Shown here: positions 10,243-23,332 of the stretch, one piece after another
How the letters are laid out: each line of letters starts with the position of its first letter
How positions within the stretch are numbered: position 1 is the stretch's first letter
DNA from: Colletes latitarsis
Taxonomy: Eukaryota; Arthropoda; Insecta; Hymenoptera; Colletidae
DNA: 64,000 bases
Direction of reading: 5' to 3'
NCBI RefSeq assembly: GCF_051014445.1
Contig: NC_135136.1
Span: 23,020,001 to 23,084,000, forward strand
The notes under the pieces: generated by a model
Databases searched by the model: none
Told to the model about the DNA's origin: nothing
What the model saw: only the letters and a program-made list of their open reading frames with translations
Program-made: the position numbers and the translations under genes

Positions 10243-13200
10243 ATCAATATTTTAGAGGATAACACCGGTTAGGTCGGGGTTAGGTCCGGGACATGCCCGC
10301 ATCTGGCTCATGATTTTGCCTTCTTCGCATACTTGTTGGCCAGATCCTGGGTTTTTTTCGTGTTTGAATCACGTAGTAATATGGTAACACACTGAGGCTG
10401 TCAATTAAACCTGGTTTCGATCAATATTTTAGAGGATAACACCGGTTAGGTCTGGGTTAGGACTGGGTTATGCCCGCATCTGGCTCATGATTTTGCCTTC
10501 ATCGCATACTTGTTGGCCAGATCCTGGGTTTTTTCCGTGTTTGAATCACGTAGTAGGTGGTAACACACTGAAGCAGTCAATTAAACCGGGTTTCGATCAA
10601 TATTTCAGAGGATAACACCGGTTAGGTCTGGGTTAGGTCTGGGAAATGCGCGCATCTGGCTTATACTTTCGCCTTCTTCACATACTTGTTGGCCAGATCC
10701 TGGGTTTTTTTCGTGTTTGAATCACGTAGGAATGTGGTAACACACTGAAGCAGTCAATTAAACCTGGTTTCGATCAATATTTTAGAGGATAACACCGGTT
10801 AGGTCTGGGTTAGGTCCGGAATATGCCCGCATCTGGCTCATGATTTTGCCTTCTTCGCATACTTGTTGGCCAGATCCTGGGTTTTTTTCGTGTTTGATCA
10901 CGTAGTAATGTGGTAACACACTGAAGCAGTCAATAAAACCTGGTTTCGATCAATATTTTAGAGGATAACACCGGTTAGGTCTGGGTTAGGTCTGGGATTT
11001 GCGCGCATCTGGCTTATACTTTCGCCTTTTTCGCAAACTTGTTGGCCAGATCCTGGGTATTTTCCGTGTTTCAATCACGTAGTAATGTGGTAACACACTG
11101 AAGCAGTCAATTAAACCTGGTTTCGATCAATATTTCAGAGGATAACACCGGTTAGGTCTGGGTTAGGTCTGGGATTTGCGCGCACCTGGCTTATACTTTC
11201 GCCTTCTTCGCATACTTGTTGGCCAGATCCTGGGTTTTTTTCGTGTTTGAATCACGTAGTAATGTGGTAACACACTGAAGCTGTCAATTAAACCTGGTTT
11301 CGATCAATATTTTAGAGGATAACACCGGTTAGGTCTGGGTTAGGTCTAGGTTATGCCCGCATCCGGCTCATGATTTTGCCTTCATCGCATACTTGTTGGC
11401 CAGATCCTGGGTTTTTTCCGTGTTTGAATCACGTAGTGATGTGGTAACACACTGAAGCAGTCAATTAAACCTGGTTTCGATCAATATTTCAGAGGATAAC
11501 ACCGGTTAGGTCTGGGTTAGGTCTGGGAAATGCGCGCATCTGGCTTATTCTTTCGCCATCTTCGCATACTTGTTGGCCAGATCCTGGGTTTTTTTCGTGT
11601 TTGAATCACGTAGGAATGTGGTAACACACTGAAGCAGTCAATTAAACCTGGTTTCGATCAATATTTTAGAGGATAACACCGGTTAGGTCGGGGTTAGGTC
11701 CGGGATATGCACGCATCTGGCTCATGATTTTGCCTTCTTCGCATACTTGTTGGCCAGATCCTGGGTTTTTTTCGTGTTTGAATCACGTAGTAATGTGGTA
11801 ACGCACTGAGGCTGTCAATTAAACCTGGTTTCGGTCAATATTTTAGAGGATAACACCGGTTAGGTCTGGGTTAGGTCTGGGTTATGCCCGCATCTGCCTC
11901 ATGATTTTGCCTTCATCGCATACTTGTTGGCCAGGTCCTGGGTTTTTTCCGTGTTTGAATCACGTAGTAATGTGGTAACACACTGAAGCAGTCAATTAAA
12001 CCTGGTTTCGATCAATATTTTAGAGGATAACACCGGTTAGGTCGGGGTCAGGTCCGGGATATGCCCGCATCTGGCTCATGATTTCGCCTTCTTCGCATAC
12101 TTGTTGGCCAGATCCTGGGTTTTTTCCGTGTTTGAATCACGTAGTAATGTGGTAACACACTGAAGCAGTCAATTAAACGTTGTTTCGATCAATATTTCAG
12201 AGGATAACACCGGTTAGGTCTGGGTTAGGTCTGGAAATGCGCGCATCTGGCTTATACTTTCGCCTTCATCGCATACTTGTTGGCCAGATCCTGGGTTTTT
12301 TCCGTGTTTGAATCACGTAGTAATGTGGTAACACACTGAAGCAGTCAATTAAACGTTGTTTCGATCAATATTTCAGAGGATAACACCGGTTAGGTCTGGG
12401 TTAGGTCTGGGAAATGCGCGCATCAGGCTTATTCTTTCGCCTTCCTCGCATACTTGTTGGCCAGATCCTGGGTTTTTTTCGCGTTTGAATCACGTAGGAA
12501 TGTGGTAACACACTGAAGCAGTCAATTAAACCTGGTTTCGATCAATATTTTAGAGGATAACACCGGCTAGGTCTGGGTTAGGTCCGGGATACGCCCGCAT
12601 CTGGCTCATGATTTTGCCTTCTTCGCATACTTGTTGGCCAGATCCTGGGTTTTTTTCGTGTTTGAATCACGTAGTAATGTGGTAACACACTGAAGCTGTC
12701 AATTAAACCTGGTTTCGATCAATATTTTAGAGGATAACACCGGTTAGGTCTGGGTTAGGTCTGGGTCATGCCCGCTTCTGGCTCATGATTTTGCCTTCTC
12801 CGCATACTTGTTGGCCAGATCTTGAGTTTTTTTCGTGTTTGAAACACGTAGTAATGTGGTAACACACTGAAGCAGTCAATTAAACCTGGTTTCGATCAAT
12901 ATTTTAGAGGATAACACCGGTTAGGTCTGGGTTAGGTCTGGGTTATGCCCGCATCCGGCTCATGATTTTGCCTTCATCGCATACTTGGTGGCCAGATCCT
13001 GGGTTTTTTCCGTGTTTGAATCACGTAGTAATGTGGTAACACACTGAAGCAGTCAATTAAACCTGGTTTCGATCAATATTTCAGAGGATAACACCGGTTA
13101 GGTCTGGGTTAGGTCTGGGAAATGCGCGCATCTGGCTTATTCTTTCGCCTTCTTCGCATACTTGTTGGCCAGATCCTGGGTTTTTTTCGTGTTTGAATCA

Positions 13201-13956
13201 CGTAGGAATGTGGTAACACACTGAAGCAGTCAATTAAACCTGGTTTCGATCAATATTTTAGAGGATAACACCGGTTAGGTCGGGGTTAGGTCCGGGATAT
13301 GCCCGCATCTGGCTCATGATTTTGCCTTCTTCGCATACTTGTTGGCCAGATCCTGGGTTTTTTTCGTGTTTGAATCACGTAGTAATGTGGTAACACACTG
13401 AAGCAGTCAATTAAACCTGGTTTCGATCAATATTTCAGAGGATAACACCGGTTAGGTCTGGGTTAGGTCTGGGTTATGCCCGCTTCTGGCTCATGATTTT
13501 GCCTTCTCCGCATACTTGTTGGCCAGATCTTGGGTTTTTTTCGTGTTTGAATCACGTAGTAATGTGGTAACACACTGAAGCAGTCAATTAAACCTGGTTT
13601 CGATCAATATTTTGGAGGATAACACCGGTTAGGTCTGGGTTAGGTCTGGGTTATGCCCGCATCCGGCTCATGATTTTGCCTTCATCGCATACTTGTTGGC
13701 CAGATCCTGGGTTTTTTCCGTGTTTGAATCACGTAGTAATGTGGTAACACACTGAGGCTGTCAATTAAACCTGGTTTCGATCAATATTTTAGAGGATAAC
13801 ACCGGTTAGGTCTGGGTTAGGTCTGGGTTATGCCCGCATCTGGCTCATGATTTTACCTTCATCGCATACTTGTTGGCCAGATCCTGGGTTTTTTCCGTGT
13901 TTGAATCACGTAGTAATGTGGTAACACACTGAAGCAGTCAATTAAACCTGGTTTCG

Positions 13957-15723
13957 ATCAATATTTCAGAGGTTAACACCGGTTAGGTCTGGGTTAGGTC
14001 TAGGAAATGCGCGCATCTGGCCTATTCTTTCGCCTTCTTCGCATACTTGTTGGCCAGATCCTGGGTTTTTTTCGTGTTTGAACACGTAGTAATGTGGTAA
14101 CACACTGAAGCAGTCAATAAAACCTGGTTTCGATCAATATTTTAGAGGATAACACCGGTTAGGTCTGGGTTAGGTCTGGGATTTGCGCGCATCTGGCTTA
14201 TACTTGCGCCTTTTTCGCAAACTTGTTGGCCAGATCCTGGGTATTTTCCGTGTTTCAATCACGTAGTAATGTGGTAACACACTGAAGCAGTCAATTAAAC
14301 CTGGTTTCGACCAATATTTCAGAGGATAACACCGGTTAGGTCTGGGTTAGGTCTGGGTTATGCCCGCTTCTGGCTCATGATTTTGCCTTCTCCGCATACT
14401 TGTTGGCCAGATCTTGGGTTTTTTTCGTGTTTGAATCACGTAGTAATGTGGTAACACACTGAAGCAGTCAATTAAACCTGGTTTCGATCAATATTTTAGA
14501 GGATAACACCGGCTAGGTCTGGGTTAGATATGGGTTATGCCCGCATCCGGCTCATGATTTTGCCTTCATCGCATACTTGTTGGCCAGATCCTGGGTTTTT
14601 TCCGTGTTTGAATCACGTAGTAATGTGGTAACACACTGAAGCAGTCAATTAAACCTGGTTTCGATCAATATTTCAGAGGATAACACCGGTTAGGTCTGGG
14701 TTAGATCTGGGAAATGCGCGCATCTGGCTTATTCTTTCGCCTTCTTCGCATACTTGTTGGCCAGATCCTGGGTTTTTTCCGTGTTTGAATCACGTAGTAA
14801 TGTGGTAACACACTGAAGCAGTCAACTAAACCTGGTTTCGATCAATATTTCAGAGGTTAACACCGGTTAGGTCTGGATTAGGTCTGGGAAATGCGCGCAT
14901 CTGGCCTATTCTTTCGCCTTCTTCGCATACTTGTTGGCCAGATCCTGGGTTTTTTTCGTGTTTGATCACGTAGTAATGTGGTAACACACTGAAGCAGTCA
15001 ATAAAACCTGGTTTCGATCAATATTTTAGAGGATAACACCGGTTAGGTCTGGGTTAGGTCTGGGATTTGCGCGCATCTGGCTTATACTTGCGCCTTTTTC
15101 GCAAACTTGTTGGCCAGATCCTGGGTATTTTCCGTGTTTCAATCACGTAGTAATGTGGTAACACACTGAAGCAGTCAATTAAACCTGGTTTCGACCAATA
15201 TTTCAGAGGATAACACCGGTTAGGTCTGGGTTAGGTCTGGGTTATGCCCGCTTCTGGCTCATGATTTTGCCTTCTCCGCATACTTGTTGACCAGATCTTG
15301 GGTTTTTTTCGTGTTTGAATCACGTAGTAATGTGGTACACACTGAAGCAGTCAATTAAACCTGGCTTCGATCAATATTTTAGAGGATAACACCGGCTAGG
15401 TCTGGGTTAGGTCTGGGTTATGCCCGCATCCGGCTCATGATTTTGCCTTCATCGCATACTTGTTGGCCAGATCCTGGGTTTTTTCCGTGTTTGAATCACG
15501 TAGTAATGTGGTAACACACTGAAGCAGTCAATTAAACCTGGTTTCGATCAATATTTCAGAGGATAACACCGGTTAGGTCTGGGTTAGATCTGGGAAATGC
15601 GCGCATCTGGCTTATTCTTTCGCCTTCTTCGCATACTTGTTGGCCAGATCCTGGGTTTTTTTCGTGTTTGAATCACGTAGTAATGTGGTAACACACTGAA
15701 GCAGTCAATTAAACCTGGTTTCG
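13957..15723 (+). repeat. Five-monomer tandem duplication inside core A (copy 1)
   Basis: Two successive five-monomer units, 13,957-14,840 (884 bp) and 14,841-15,723 (883 bp). Each has the order B with GGTTAACACC and CTGGCCTATTC, C with ACTTGCGCC, D, P with GGCTAGG, and B with GATCTGGG. The second unit starts with the same GGTTAACACC marker. The same doublet is in every other A copy: 23,333-25,100, 27,402-29,168 and 36,778-38,545. Confidence 0.85.
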
Positions 15724-16962
15724 ATCAATATTTTAGAGGATAACACCGGCTTGGTCTGGATTAGGTCTGGGTTATGCCCGCATCCGGCTCATGATTTTGC
15801 CTTCATCGCATACTTGTTGGCCAGATCCTGGGTTTTTTTCGTGTTTGAATCACGTAGTAATGTGGTAACACACTGAGGCTGTCAATTAAACCTGGTTTCG
15901 ATCAATATTTTAGAGGATAACACCGGTTAGGTCTGGGTTAGGTCTGGGTTATGCCCGCATCTGGCTCATGATTTTGCCTTCTTCGCATACTTGTTGGCCA
16001 GATCCTGGGTTTTTTTCGTGTTTGAATCACGTAGGAATGTGGTAACACACTGAAGCAGTCAATTAAACCTGGTTTCGATCAATATTTTAGAGGATAACAC
16101 CGGTTAGGTCGGGGTTAGGTCCGGGATATGCCCGCATCTGGCTCATGATTTTGCCTTCTTCGCATACTTGTTGGCCAGATCCTGGGTTTTTTTCGTGTTT
16201 GAATCACGTAGTAATGTGGTAACACACTGAGGCTGTCAATTAAACCTGGTTTCGATCAATATTTTAGTGGATAACACCGGTTAGGTCTGGGTTAGGTCTG
16301 GGTTATGCCCGCATCTGGCTCATGATTTTGCCTTCTTCGCATACTTGTTGGCCAGATCCTGGGTTTTTTCCGTGTTTGAATCACGTAGTAATGTGGTAAC
16401 ACACTGAAGCAGTCAATTAAACCTGGTTTCGAACAATATTTCAGAGGATAACACTGGTTAGGTCTGGGTTAGGTCTGGGAAATGCGCGCATCTGGCTTAT
16501 ACTTTCGCCTTCTTCACATACTTGTTGGCCAGATCCTGGGTTTTTTTCGTGTTTGAATCACGTAGGAATGTGGTAACACACTGAAGCAGTCAATCAAACC
16601 TGGTTTCGATCAATATTTTAGAGGATAACACCGGTTAGGTCTGGGTTACGTCCGGGATATGCCCACATCTGGCTCATGATTTTGCCTTCTTCACATACTT
16701 GTTGGCCAGATCCTGGGTTTTTTTCGTGTTTGAATCACGTAGGAATGTGGTAACACACTGAAGCAGTCAATTAAACCTGGTTTCGATCAATATTTTAGAG
16801 GATAACACCGGTTAGGTCTGGGTTAGGTCTGGGATATGCGCGCATCTGGCTTATGCTTTCGCCTTTTTCGCAAACTTGTTGGCCAGATCCTGGGTTTTTT
16901 CCGTGTTTGAATCACGTAGTAATGTTGTACCACACTGAGGCAGTCAATTAAACCTGGTTTCG

Positions 16963-19086
16963 ATCAATATTTTAGAGGATAACACCGGTTAGGTCTGGGT
17001 TAGGTCTGGGTTATGCCCGCATCCGGCTCATGATTTTGCCTTCATCGCATACTTGTTGGCCAGATCCTGGGTTTTTTCCGTGTTTGAATCACGTAGTAAT
17101 GTGGTAACACACTGAAGCAGTCAATTAAACCTGGTTTCGATCAATATTTCAGAGGATAACACCGGTTAGGTCTGGGTTAGGTCTGGGAAATGCGCGCATC
17201 TGGCTTATTCTTTCGCCTTCTTCGCATACTTGTTGGCCAGATACTGGGTTTTTTTCGTGTTTGAATCACGTAGGAATGTGGTAACACACTGAAGCAGTCA
17301 ATTAAGCCTGGTTTCGATCAATATTTTAGAGGATAACACCGGTTAGGTCTGGGTTAGGTCTGGGTTATGCCCGCATCTGGCTCATGATTTTGCCTTCATC
17401 GCATACTTGTTGGCCAGATCCTGGGTTTTTTCCGTGTTTGAATCACGTAGTAATGTGTTAACACACTGAAGCTGTCAATTAAACCTGGTTTCGATCAATA
17501 TTTTAGAGGATAACACCGGTTAGGTCTGGGTTAGGTCTGGGTTATGCTCGCATCTGACTCATGATTTTGCCTTCTTCGCATACTTGTTGGCCAGATCCTG
17601 GGTATTTTCCGTGTTTGAAACACGTAGTAATGTCGTAATACACTGAAGCAGTCAATTAAACCTGGTTTCGATCAATATTTCAGAGGATAACACCGGTTAG
17701 GGCTGGGTTAGGTCTGGGAAATGCGCGCATCTGGCTTATACTTTCGCCTTCTTCACATACTTGTTGGCCAGATCCTGGGTTTTTTTCGTGTTTGAATCAC
17801 GTAGGAATGTGGTAACACACTGAAGCAGTCAATTAAACCTGGTTTCGATCAATATTTCAGAGGATAACACCGGTTAGGTCTGGGTTAGGTCTGGGAAATG
17901 CGCGCATCTGGCTTATTCTTTCGCCTTCTTCGCATACTTGTTGGCCAGATCCTGGGTTTTTTTCGTGTTTGAATCACGTAGGAATGTGGTAACACACTGA
18001 AGCAGTCAATTAAACCTGGTTTCGATCAATATTTTAGAGGATAACACCGGTTAGGTCTGGGTTAGGTCTGGGTTATGCCCGCTTCTGGCTCATGATTTTG
18101 CCTTCTCCGCATACTTGTTGGCCAGATCTTGGGTTTTTTTCGTGTTTGAATCACGTAGTAATGTGGTAACACACTGAAGCAGTCAATTAAACCTGGTTTC
18201 GATCAATATTTTAGAGGATAACACCGGTTAGGTCTGGGTTAGGTCTGGGTTATGCCCGCATCCGGCTCATGATTTTGCCTTCATCGCATACTTGTTGGCC
18301 AGATCCTGGGTTTTTTCCGTGTTTGAATCACGTAGTAATGTGGTAACACACTGAAGCAGTCAATTAAACCTGGTTTCGATCAATATTTCAGAGGATAACA
18401 CCGGTTAGGTCTGGGTTAGGTCAGGGAAATGCGCGCATCTGGCTTATTCTTTCGCCTTCTTCGCATACTTGTTGGCCAGATCCTGGGTTTTTTTCGTGTT
18501 TGAATCACGTAGGAATGTGGTAACACACTGAAGCAGTCAATTAAACCTGGTTTCGATCAATATTTTAGAGGATAACACCGGTTAGGTCGGGGTTAGGTCC
18601 GGGATATGCCCGCATCTGGCTCATGATTTTGCCTTCTTCGCTTACTTGTTGGCCAGATCCTCGGTTTTTTTCGTGTTTGAATCACGTAGTAAAGTGGTAA
18701 CACACTGAGGCTGTCAATTAAACCTGGTTTCGATCAATATTTTAGAGGATAACACCGGTTAGGTCTGGGTTAGGTCTGGGTTATGCCCGCATCCGGCTCA
18801 TGATTTTGCCTTCATCGCATACTTGTTGGCCAGATCCTGGGTTTTTTCCGTGTTTCAATCACGTAGTAATGTGGTAACACACTGAAGCAGTCAATTAAAC
18901 CTGGTTTCGATCAATATTTCAGAGGATAACACCGGTTAGGTCTGGGTTAGGTCTGGGAAATGCGCGCATCTGGCTTATTCTTTCGCCTTCTTCGCATACT
19001 TGTTGGCCAGATCCTGGGTTTTTTTCGTGTTTGAATCACGTAGGAATGTGGTAACACACTGAAGCAGTCAATTAAACCTGGTTTCG
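16963..19086 (+). repeat. Block B, copy 1 (12 monomers, 2,124 bp)
   Basis: Exactly 12 x 177 bp between two A cores. Its order is P, B (AGATACTGGG), 1 (GTGTTAACAC), 1 (TATGCTCGCATCTGACTC), B (TTAGGGCTGGG), B, D, P, B (TCAGGG), G (CGCTTACTTG and CCTCGG), P, B. It is repeated at 30,408-32,531 and, shortened, at 39,785-41,377. The private markers GTGTTAACAC, TTAGGGCTGGG and CCTCGG identify it reliably. Confidence 0.85.
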
Positions 19087-19617
19087 ATCAATATTTTAGA
19101 GGATAACACCGGTTAGGTCTGGGTTAGGTCTGGGTTATGCCCGCTTCTGGCTCATGATTTTGCCTTCTCCGCATACTTGTTGGCCAGATCTTGGGTTTTT
19201 TTCGTGTTTGAATCACGTAGTAATGTGGTAACACACTGAAGCAGTCAATTAAACCTGGTTTCGATCAATATTTTAGAGGATAACACCGGTTAGGTCTGGG
19301 TTAGGTCTGGGTTATGCCCGCATCCGGCTCATGATTTTGCCTTCATCGCATACTTGTTGGCCAGATCCTGGGTTTTTTCCGTGTTTGAATCACGTAGTAA
19401 TGTGGTAACACACTGAAGCAGTCAATTAAACCTGGTTTCGATCAATATTTCAGAGGATAACACCGGTTAGGTCTGGGTTAGGTCTGGGAAATGCGCGCAT
19501 CTGGCTTATTCTTTCGCCTTCTTCGCATACTTGTTGGCCAGATCCTGGGTTTTTTTCGTGTTTGAATCACGTAGGAATGTGGTAACACACTGAAGCAGTC
19601 AATTAAACCTGGTTTCG

Positions 19618-19794
19618 ATCAATATTTTAGAGGATAACACCGGTTAGGTCGGGGTTAGGTCCGGGACATGCCCGCATCTGGCTCATGATTTTGCCTTCTT
19701 CGCATACTTGTTGGCCAGATCCTGGGTTTTTTTCGTGTTTGAATCACGTAGTAATGTGGTAACACACTGAGGCTGTCAATTAAACCTGGTTTCG
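19618..19794 (+). repeat. Exemplar monomer, subtype G (TCGGGG...TCCGGG)
   Basis: Belongs to the TGCCCGC superfamily but has GGTCGGGGTTAGGTCCGGG in the internal direct-repeat region, so G tracts are longer and two CpGs are gained. It is normally followed by GATATGCCCG; this copy and its counterparts at 10,291 and 33,111 have GACATGCCCG. Its 3' part typically carries TGAGGCTGTC instead of TGAAGCAGTC. I see the TCGGGG form first near 10,275 and not in the first 9.7 kb, where related copies have TCTGGG...TCCGGG. Confidence 0.85.
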
Positions 19795-20323
19795 ATCAAT
19801 ATTTTAGAGGATAACACCGGTTAGGTCTGGGTTAGGACTGGGTTATGCCCGCATCTGGCTCATGATTTTGCCTTCATCGCCTACTTGTTGGCCAGATCCT
19901 GGGTTTTTTCCGTGTTTGAATCACGTAGTAGGTGGTAACACACTGAAGCAGTCAATTAAACCGGGTTTCGATCAATATTTCAGAGGATAACACCGGTTAG
20001 GTCTGGGTTAGGTCTGGGAAATGCGCGCATCTGGCTTATACTTTCGCCTTCTTCACATACTTGTTGGCCAGATCCTGGGTTTTTTTCGTGTTTGAATCAC
20101 GTAGGAATGTGGTAACACACTGAAGCAGTCAATTAAACCTGGTTTCGATCAATATTTTAGAGGATAACACCGGTTAGGTCTGGGTTAGGTCCGGAATATG
20201 CCCGCATCTGGCTCATGATTTTGCCTTCTTCGCATACTTGTTGGCCAGATCCTGGGTTTTTTTCGTGTTTGATCACGTAGTAATGTGGTAACACACTGAA
20301 GCAGTCAATAAAACCTGGTTTCG

Positions 20324-20500
20324 ATCAATATTTTAGAGGATAACACCGGTTAGGTCTGGGTTAGGTCTGGGATTTGCGCGCATCTGGCTTATACTTTCGC
20401 CTTTTTCGCAAACTTGTTGGCCAGATCCTGGGTATTTTCCGTGTTTCAATCACGTAGTAATGTGGTAACACACTGAAGCAGTCAATTAAACCTGGTTTCG
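20324..20500 (+). repeat. Exemplar monomer, subtype C (ATTTGCGCGC)
   Basis: TGCGCGC superfamily member with GGGATTTGCGCGCATCTGG, CTTATACTTTCGCC, TTTTTCGCAAACTTG, GGGTATTTTCCGTG and TTTCAATCACG. These five changes travel together, so the subtype is one haplotype and not a scatter of mutations. The preceding monomer usually ends CAATAAAACC and carries a 1-bp deletion giving TTTGATCACG, so the two monomers form a linked pair. Copies occur near 530, 2,470, 6,880, 10,965, 14,130, 15,013 and, through the duplications, onward to about 60,850. Confidence 0.86.
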
Positions 20501-20677
20501 ATCAATATTTCAGAGGATAACACCGGTTAGGTCTGGGTTAGGTCTGGGTTATGCCCGCTTCTGGCTCATGATTTTGCCTTCTCCGCATGCTTGTTGGCCA
20601 GATCTTGGGTTTTTTTCGTGTTTGAATCACGTAGTAATGTGGTAACACACTGAAGCAGTCAATTAAACCTGGTTTCG
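20501..20677 (+). repeat. Exemplar monomer, subtype D (CGCTTCTGG / CTCCGC / ATCTTGGG)
   Basis: TGCCCGC superfamily member with three linked changes: CCCGCTTCTGG, CTTCTCCGCAT and AGATCTTGGG. This copy also has CGCATGCTTG where most have CGCATACTTG, a change shared with copies near 34,030, 54,375, 62,860 and 63,035. Subtype D first appears at 9,712 and then recurs to the end of the window. It is almost always followed by a CATCCGG monomer. A TCATGCCCGC variant of D forms head-to-tail D-D pairs near 41,909, 45,092 and 49,515. Confidence 0.88.
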
Positions 20678-20854
20678 ATCAATATTTTAGAGGATAACAC
20701 CGGTTAGGTCTGGGTTAGGTCTAGGTTATGCCCGCATCCGGCTCATGATTTTGCCTTCATCGCATACTTGTTGGCCAGATCCTGGGTTTTTTCCGCGTTT
20801 GAATCACGTAGTGATGTGGTAACACACTGAAGCAGTCAATTAAACCTGGTTTCG
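20678..20854 (+). repeat. Exemplar monomer, subtype P (TTATGCCCGCATCCGG)
   Basis: Like subtype 1 but with CATCCGGCTC and CTTCATCGCAT; it usually sits immediately after a D monomer and before a subtype B monomer. This copy has TCTAGGTTATG and TTCCGCGTTTG plus GTAGTGATGTGG, a combination repeated near 34,140 and 63,140 and partly near 54,490. The CATCCGG form is first seen near 9,949. A further derivative, CATCCGACACATG, is confined to the two copies of the 4,423-bp unit (near 49,221 and 53,643). Confidence 0.86.
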
Positions 20855-23332
20855 ATCAATATTTCAGAGGATAACACCGGTTAGGTCTGGGTTAGGTCTG
20901 GGAAATGCGCGCATCTGGCTTATTCTTTCGCCTTCTTCGCATACTTGTTGGCCAGATCCTGGGTTTTTTTCGTGTTTGAATCACGTAGGAATGTGGTAAC
21001 ACACTGAAGCAGTCAATTAAACCTGGTTTCGATCAATATTTTAGAGGATAACACCGGTTAGGTCGGGGTTAGGTCCGGGATATGCACGCATCTGGCTCAT
21101 GATTTTGCCTTCTTCGCATACTTGTTGGCCATATCCTGGGTTTTTTTCGTGTTTGAATCACGTAGTAATGTGGTAACGCACTGAGGCTGTCAATTAAACC
21201 TGGTTTCGATCAATATTTTAGAGGATAACACCGGTTAGGTCTGGGTTAGGTCTGGGTTATGCCCGCATCTGGCTCATGATTTTGCCTTCATCGCATACTT
21301 GTTGGCCAGATCCTGGGTTTTTTCCGTGTTTGAATCACGTAGTAATGTGGTAACACACTGAAGCAGTCAATTAAACCTGGTTTCGATCAATATTTTAGAG
21401 GATAACACCGGTTAGGTCGGGGTCAGGTCCGGGATATGCCCGCATCTGGCTCATGATTTCGCCTTCTTCGCATACTTGTTGGCCAGATCCTGGGTTTTTT
21501 CCGTGTTTGAATCACGTAGTAATGTGGTAACACACTGAAGCAGTCAATTAAACGTTGTTTCGATCAATATTTCAGAGGATAACACCGGTTAGGTCTGGGT
21601 TAGGTCTGGGAAATGCGCGCATCTGGCTTATACTTTCGCCTTCATCGCATACTTGTTGGCCAGATCCTGGGTTTTTTCCGTGTTTGAATCACGTAGTAAT
21701 GTGGTAACACACTGAAGCAGTCAATTAAACGTTGTTTCGATCAATATTTCAGAGGATAACACCGGTTAGGTCTGGGTTAGGTCTGGGAAATGCGCGCATC
21801 AGGCTTATTCTTTCGCCTTCCTCGCATACTTGTTGGCCAGATCCTGGGTTTTTTTCGCGTTTGAATCACGTAGGAATGTGGTAACACACTGAAGCAGTCA
21901 ATTAAACCTAGTTTCGATCAATATTTTAGAGGATAACACCGGCTAGGTCTGGGTTAGGTCCGGGATACGCCCGCATCTGGCTCATGATTTTGCCTTCTTC
22001 GCATACTTGTTGGCCAGATCCTGGGTTTTTTTCGTGTTTGAATCACGTAGTAATGTGGTAACACACTGAAGCTGTCAATTAAACCTGGTTTCGATCAATA
22101 TTTTAGAGGATAACACCGGTTAGGTCTGGGTTAGGTCTGGGTCATGCCCGCTTCTGGCTCATGATTTTGCCTTCTCCGCATACTTGTTGGCCAGATCTTG
22201 AGTTTTTTTCGTGTTTGAAACACGTAGTAATGTGGTAACACACTGAAGCAGTCAATTAAACCTGGTTTCGATCAATATTTTAGAGGATAACACCGGTTAG
22301 GTCTGGGTTAGGTCTGGGTTATGCCCGCATCCGGCTCATGATTTTGCCTTCATCGCATACTTGGTGGCCAGATCCTGGGTTTTTTCCGTGTTTGAATCAC
22401 GTAGTAATGTGGTAACACACTGAAGCAGTCAATTAAACCTGGTTTCGATCAATATTTCAGAGGATAACGCCGGTTAGGTCTGGGTTAGGTCTGGGAAATG
22501 CGCGCATCTGGCTTATTCTTTCGCCTTCTTCGCATACTTGTTGGCCAGATCCTGGGTTTTTTTCGTGTTTGAATCACGTAGGAATGTGGTAACACACTGA
22601 AGCAGTCAATTAAACCTGGTTTCGATCAATATTTTAGAGGATAACACCGGTTAGGTCGGGGTTAGGTCCGGGATATGCCCGCATCTGGCTCATGATTTTG
22701 CCTTCTTCGCATACTTGTTGGCCAGATCCTGGGTTTTTTTCGTGTTTGAATCACGTAGTAATGTGGTAACACACTGCAGCAGTCAATTAAACCTGGTTTC
22801 GATCAATATTTCAGAGGATAACACCGGTTAGGTCTGGGTTAGGTCTGGGTTATGCCCGCTTCTGGCTCATGATTTTGCCTTCTCCGCATACTTGTTGGCC
22901 AGATCTTAGGTTTTTTTCGTGTTTGAATCACGTAGTAATGTGGTAACACACTGAAGCAGTCAATTAAACCTGGTTTCGATCAATATTTTGGAGGATAACA
23001 CCGGTTAGGTCTGGGTTAGGTCTGGGTTATGCCCGCATCCGGCTCATGATTTTGCCTTCATCGCATACTTGTTGGCCAGATCCTGGGTTTTTTCCGTGTT
23101 TGAATCACGTAGTAATGTGGTAACACACTGAGGCTGTCAATTAAACCTGGTTTCGATCAATATTTTAGAGGATAACACCGGTTAGGTCTGGGTTAGGTCT
23201 GGGTTATGCCCGCATCTGGCTCATGATTTTGCCTTCATCGCATACTTGTTGGCCAGATCCTGGGTTTTTTCCGTGTTTGAATCACGTAGTAATGTGGTAA
23301 CACACTGAAGCAGTCAATTAAACCTGGTTTCG

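Larger units (their letters stand above)
9712..16962 (+). repeat. Core A, copy 1 (41 monomers)
   Basis: First copy of a 41-monomer higher-order block, colinear with 19,087-26,339 at an offset of 9,375, then 9,376 and 9,377 after two 1-bp losses in this copy (near 12,234 and 15,336). Shared landmarks include CCGGGACATG (10,287), GTAGTAGGTGG (10,550), TCGGGGTCAGG (12,042), GGATACGCCC (12,588), CTTGGTGG (12,985), GGCTTGG (15,748) and AGTGGATAAC (16,266). Differences from copy 2 are scattered, for example GCCATCTTC near 11,556, GATATGGG near 14,527 and GAACAATATT near 16,431. Subtype order starts D-P-B-G and ends B-CACATCTGG-E. Confidence 0.86.
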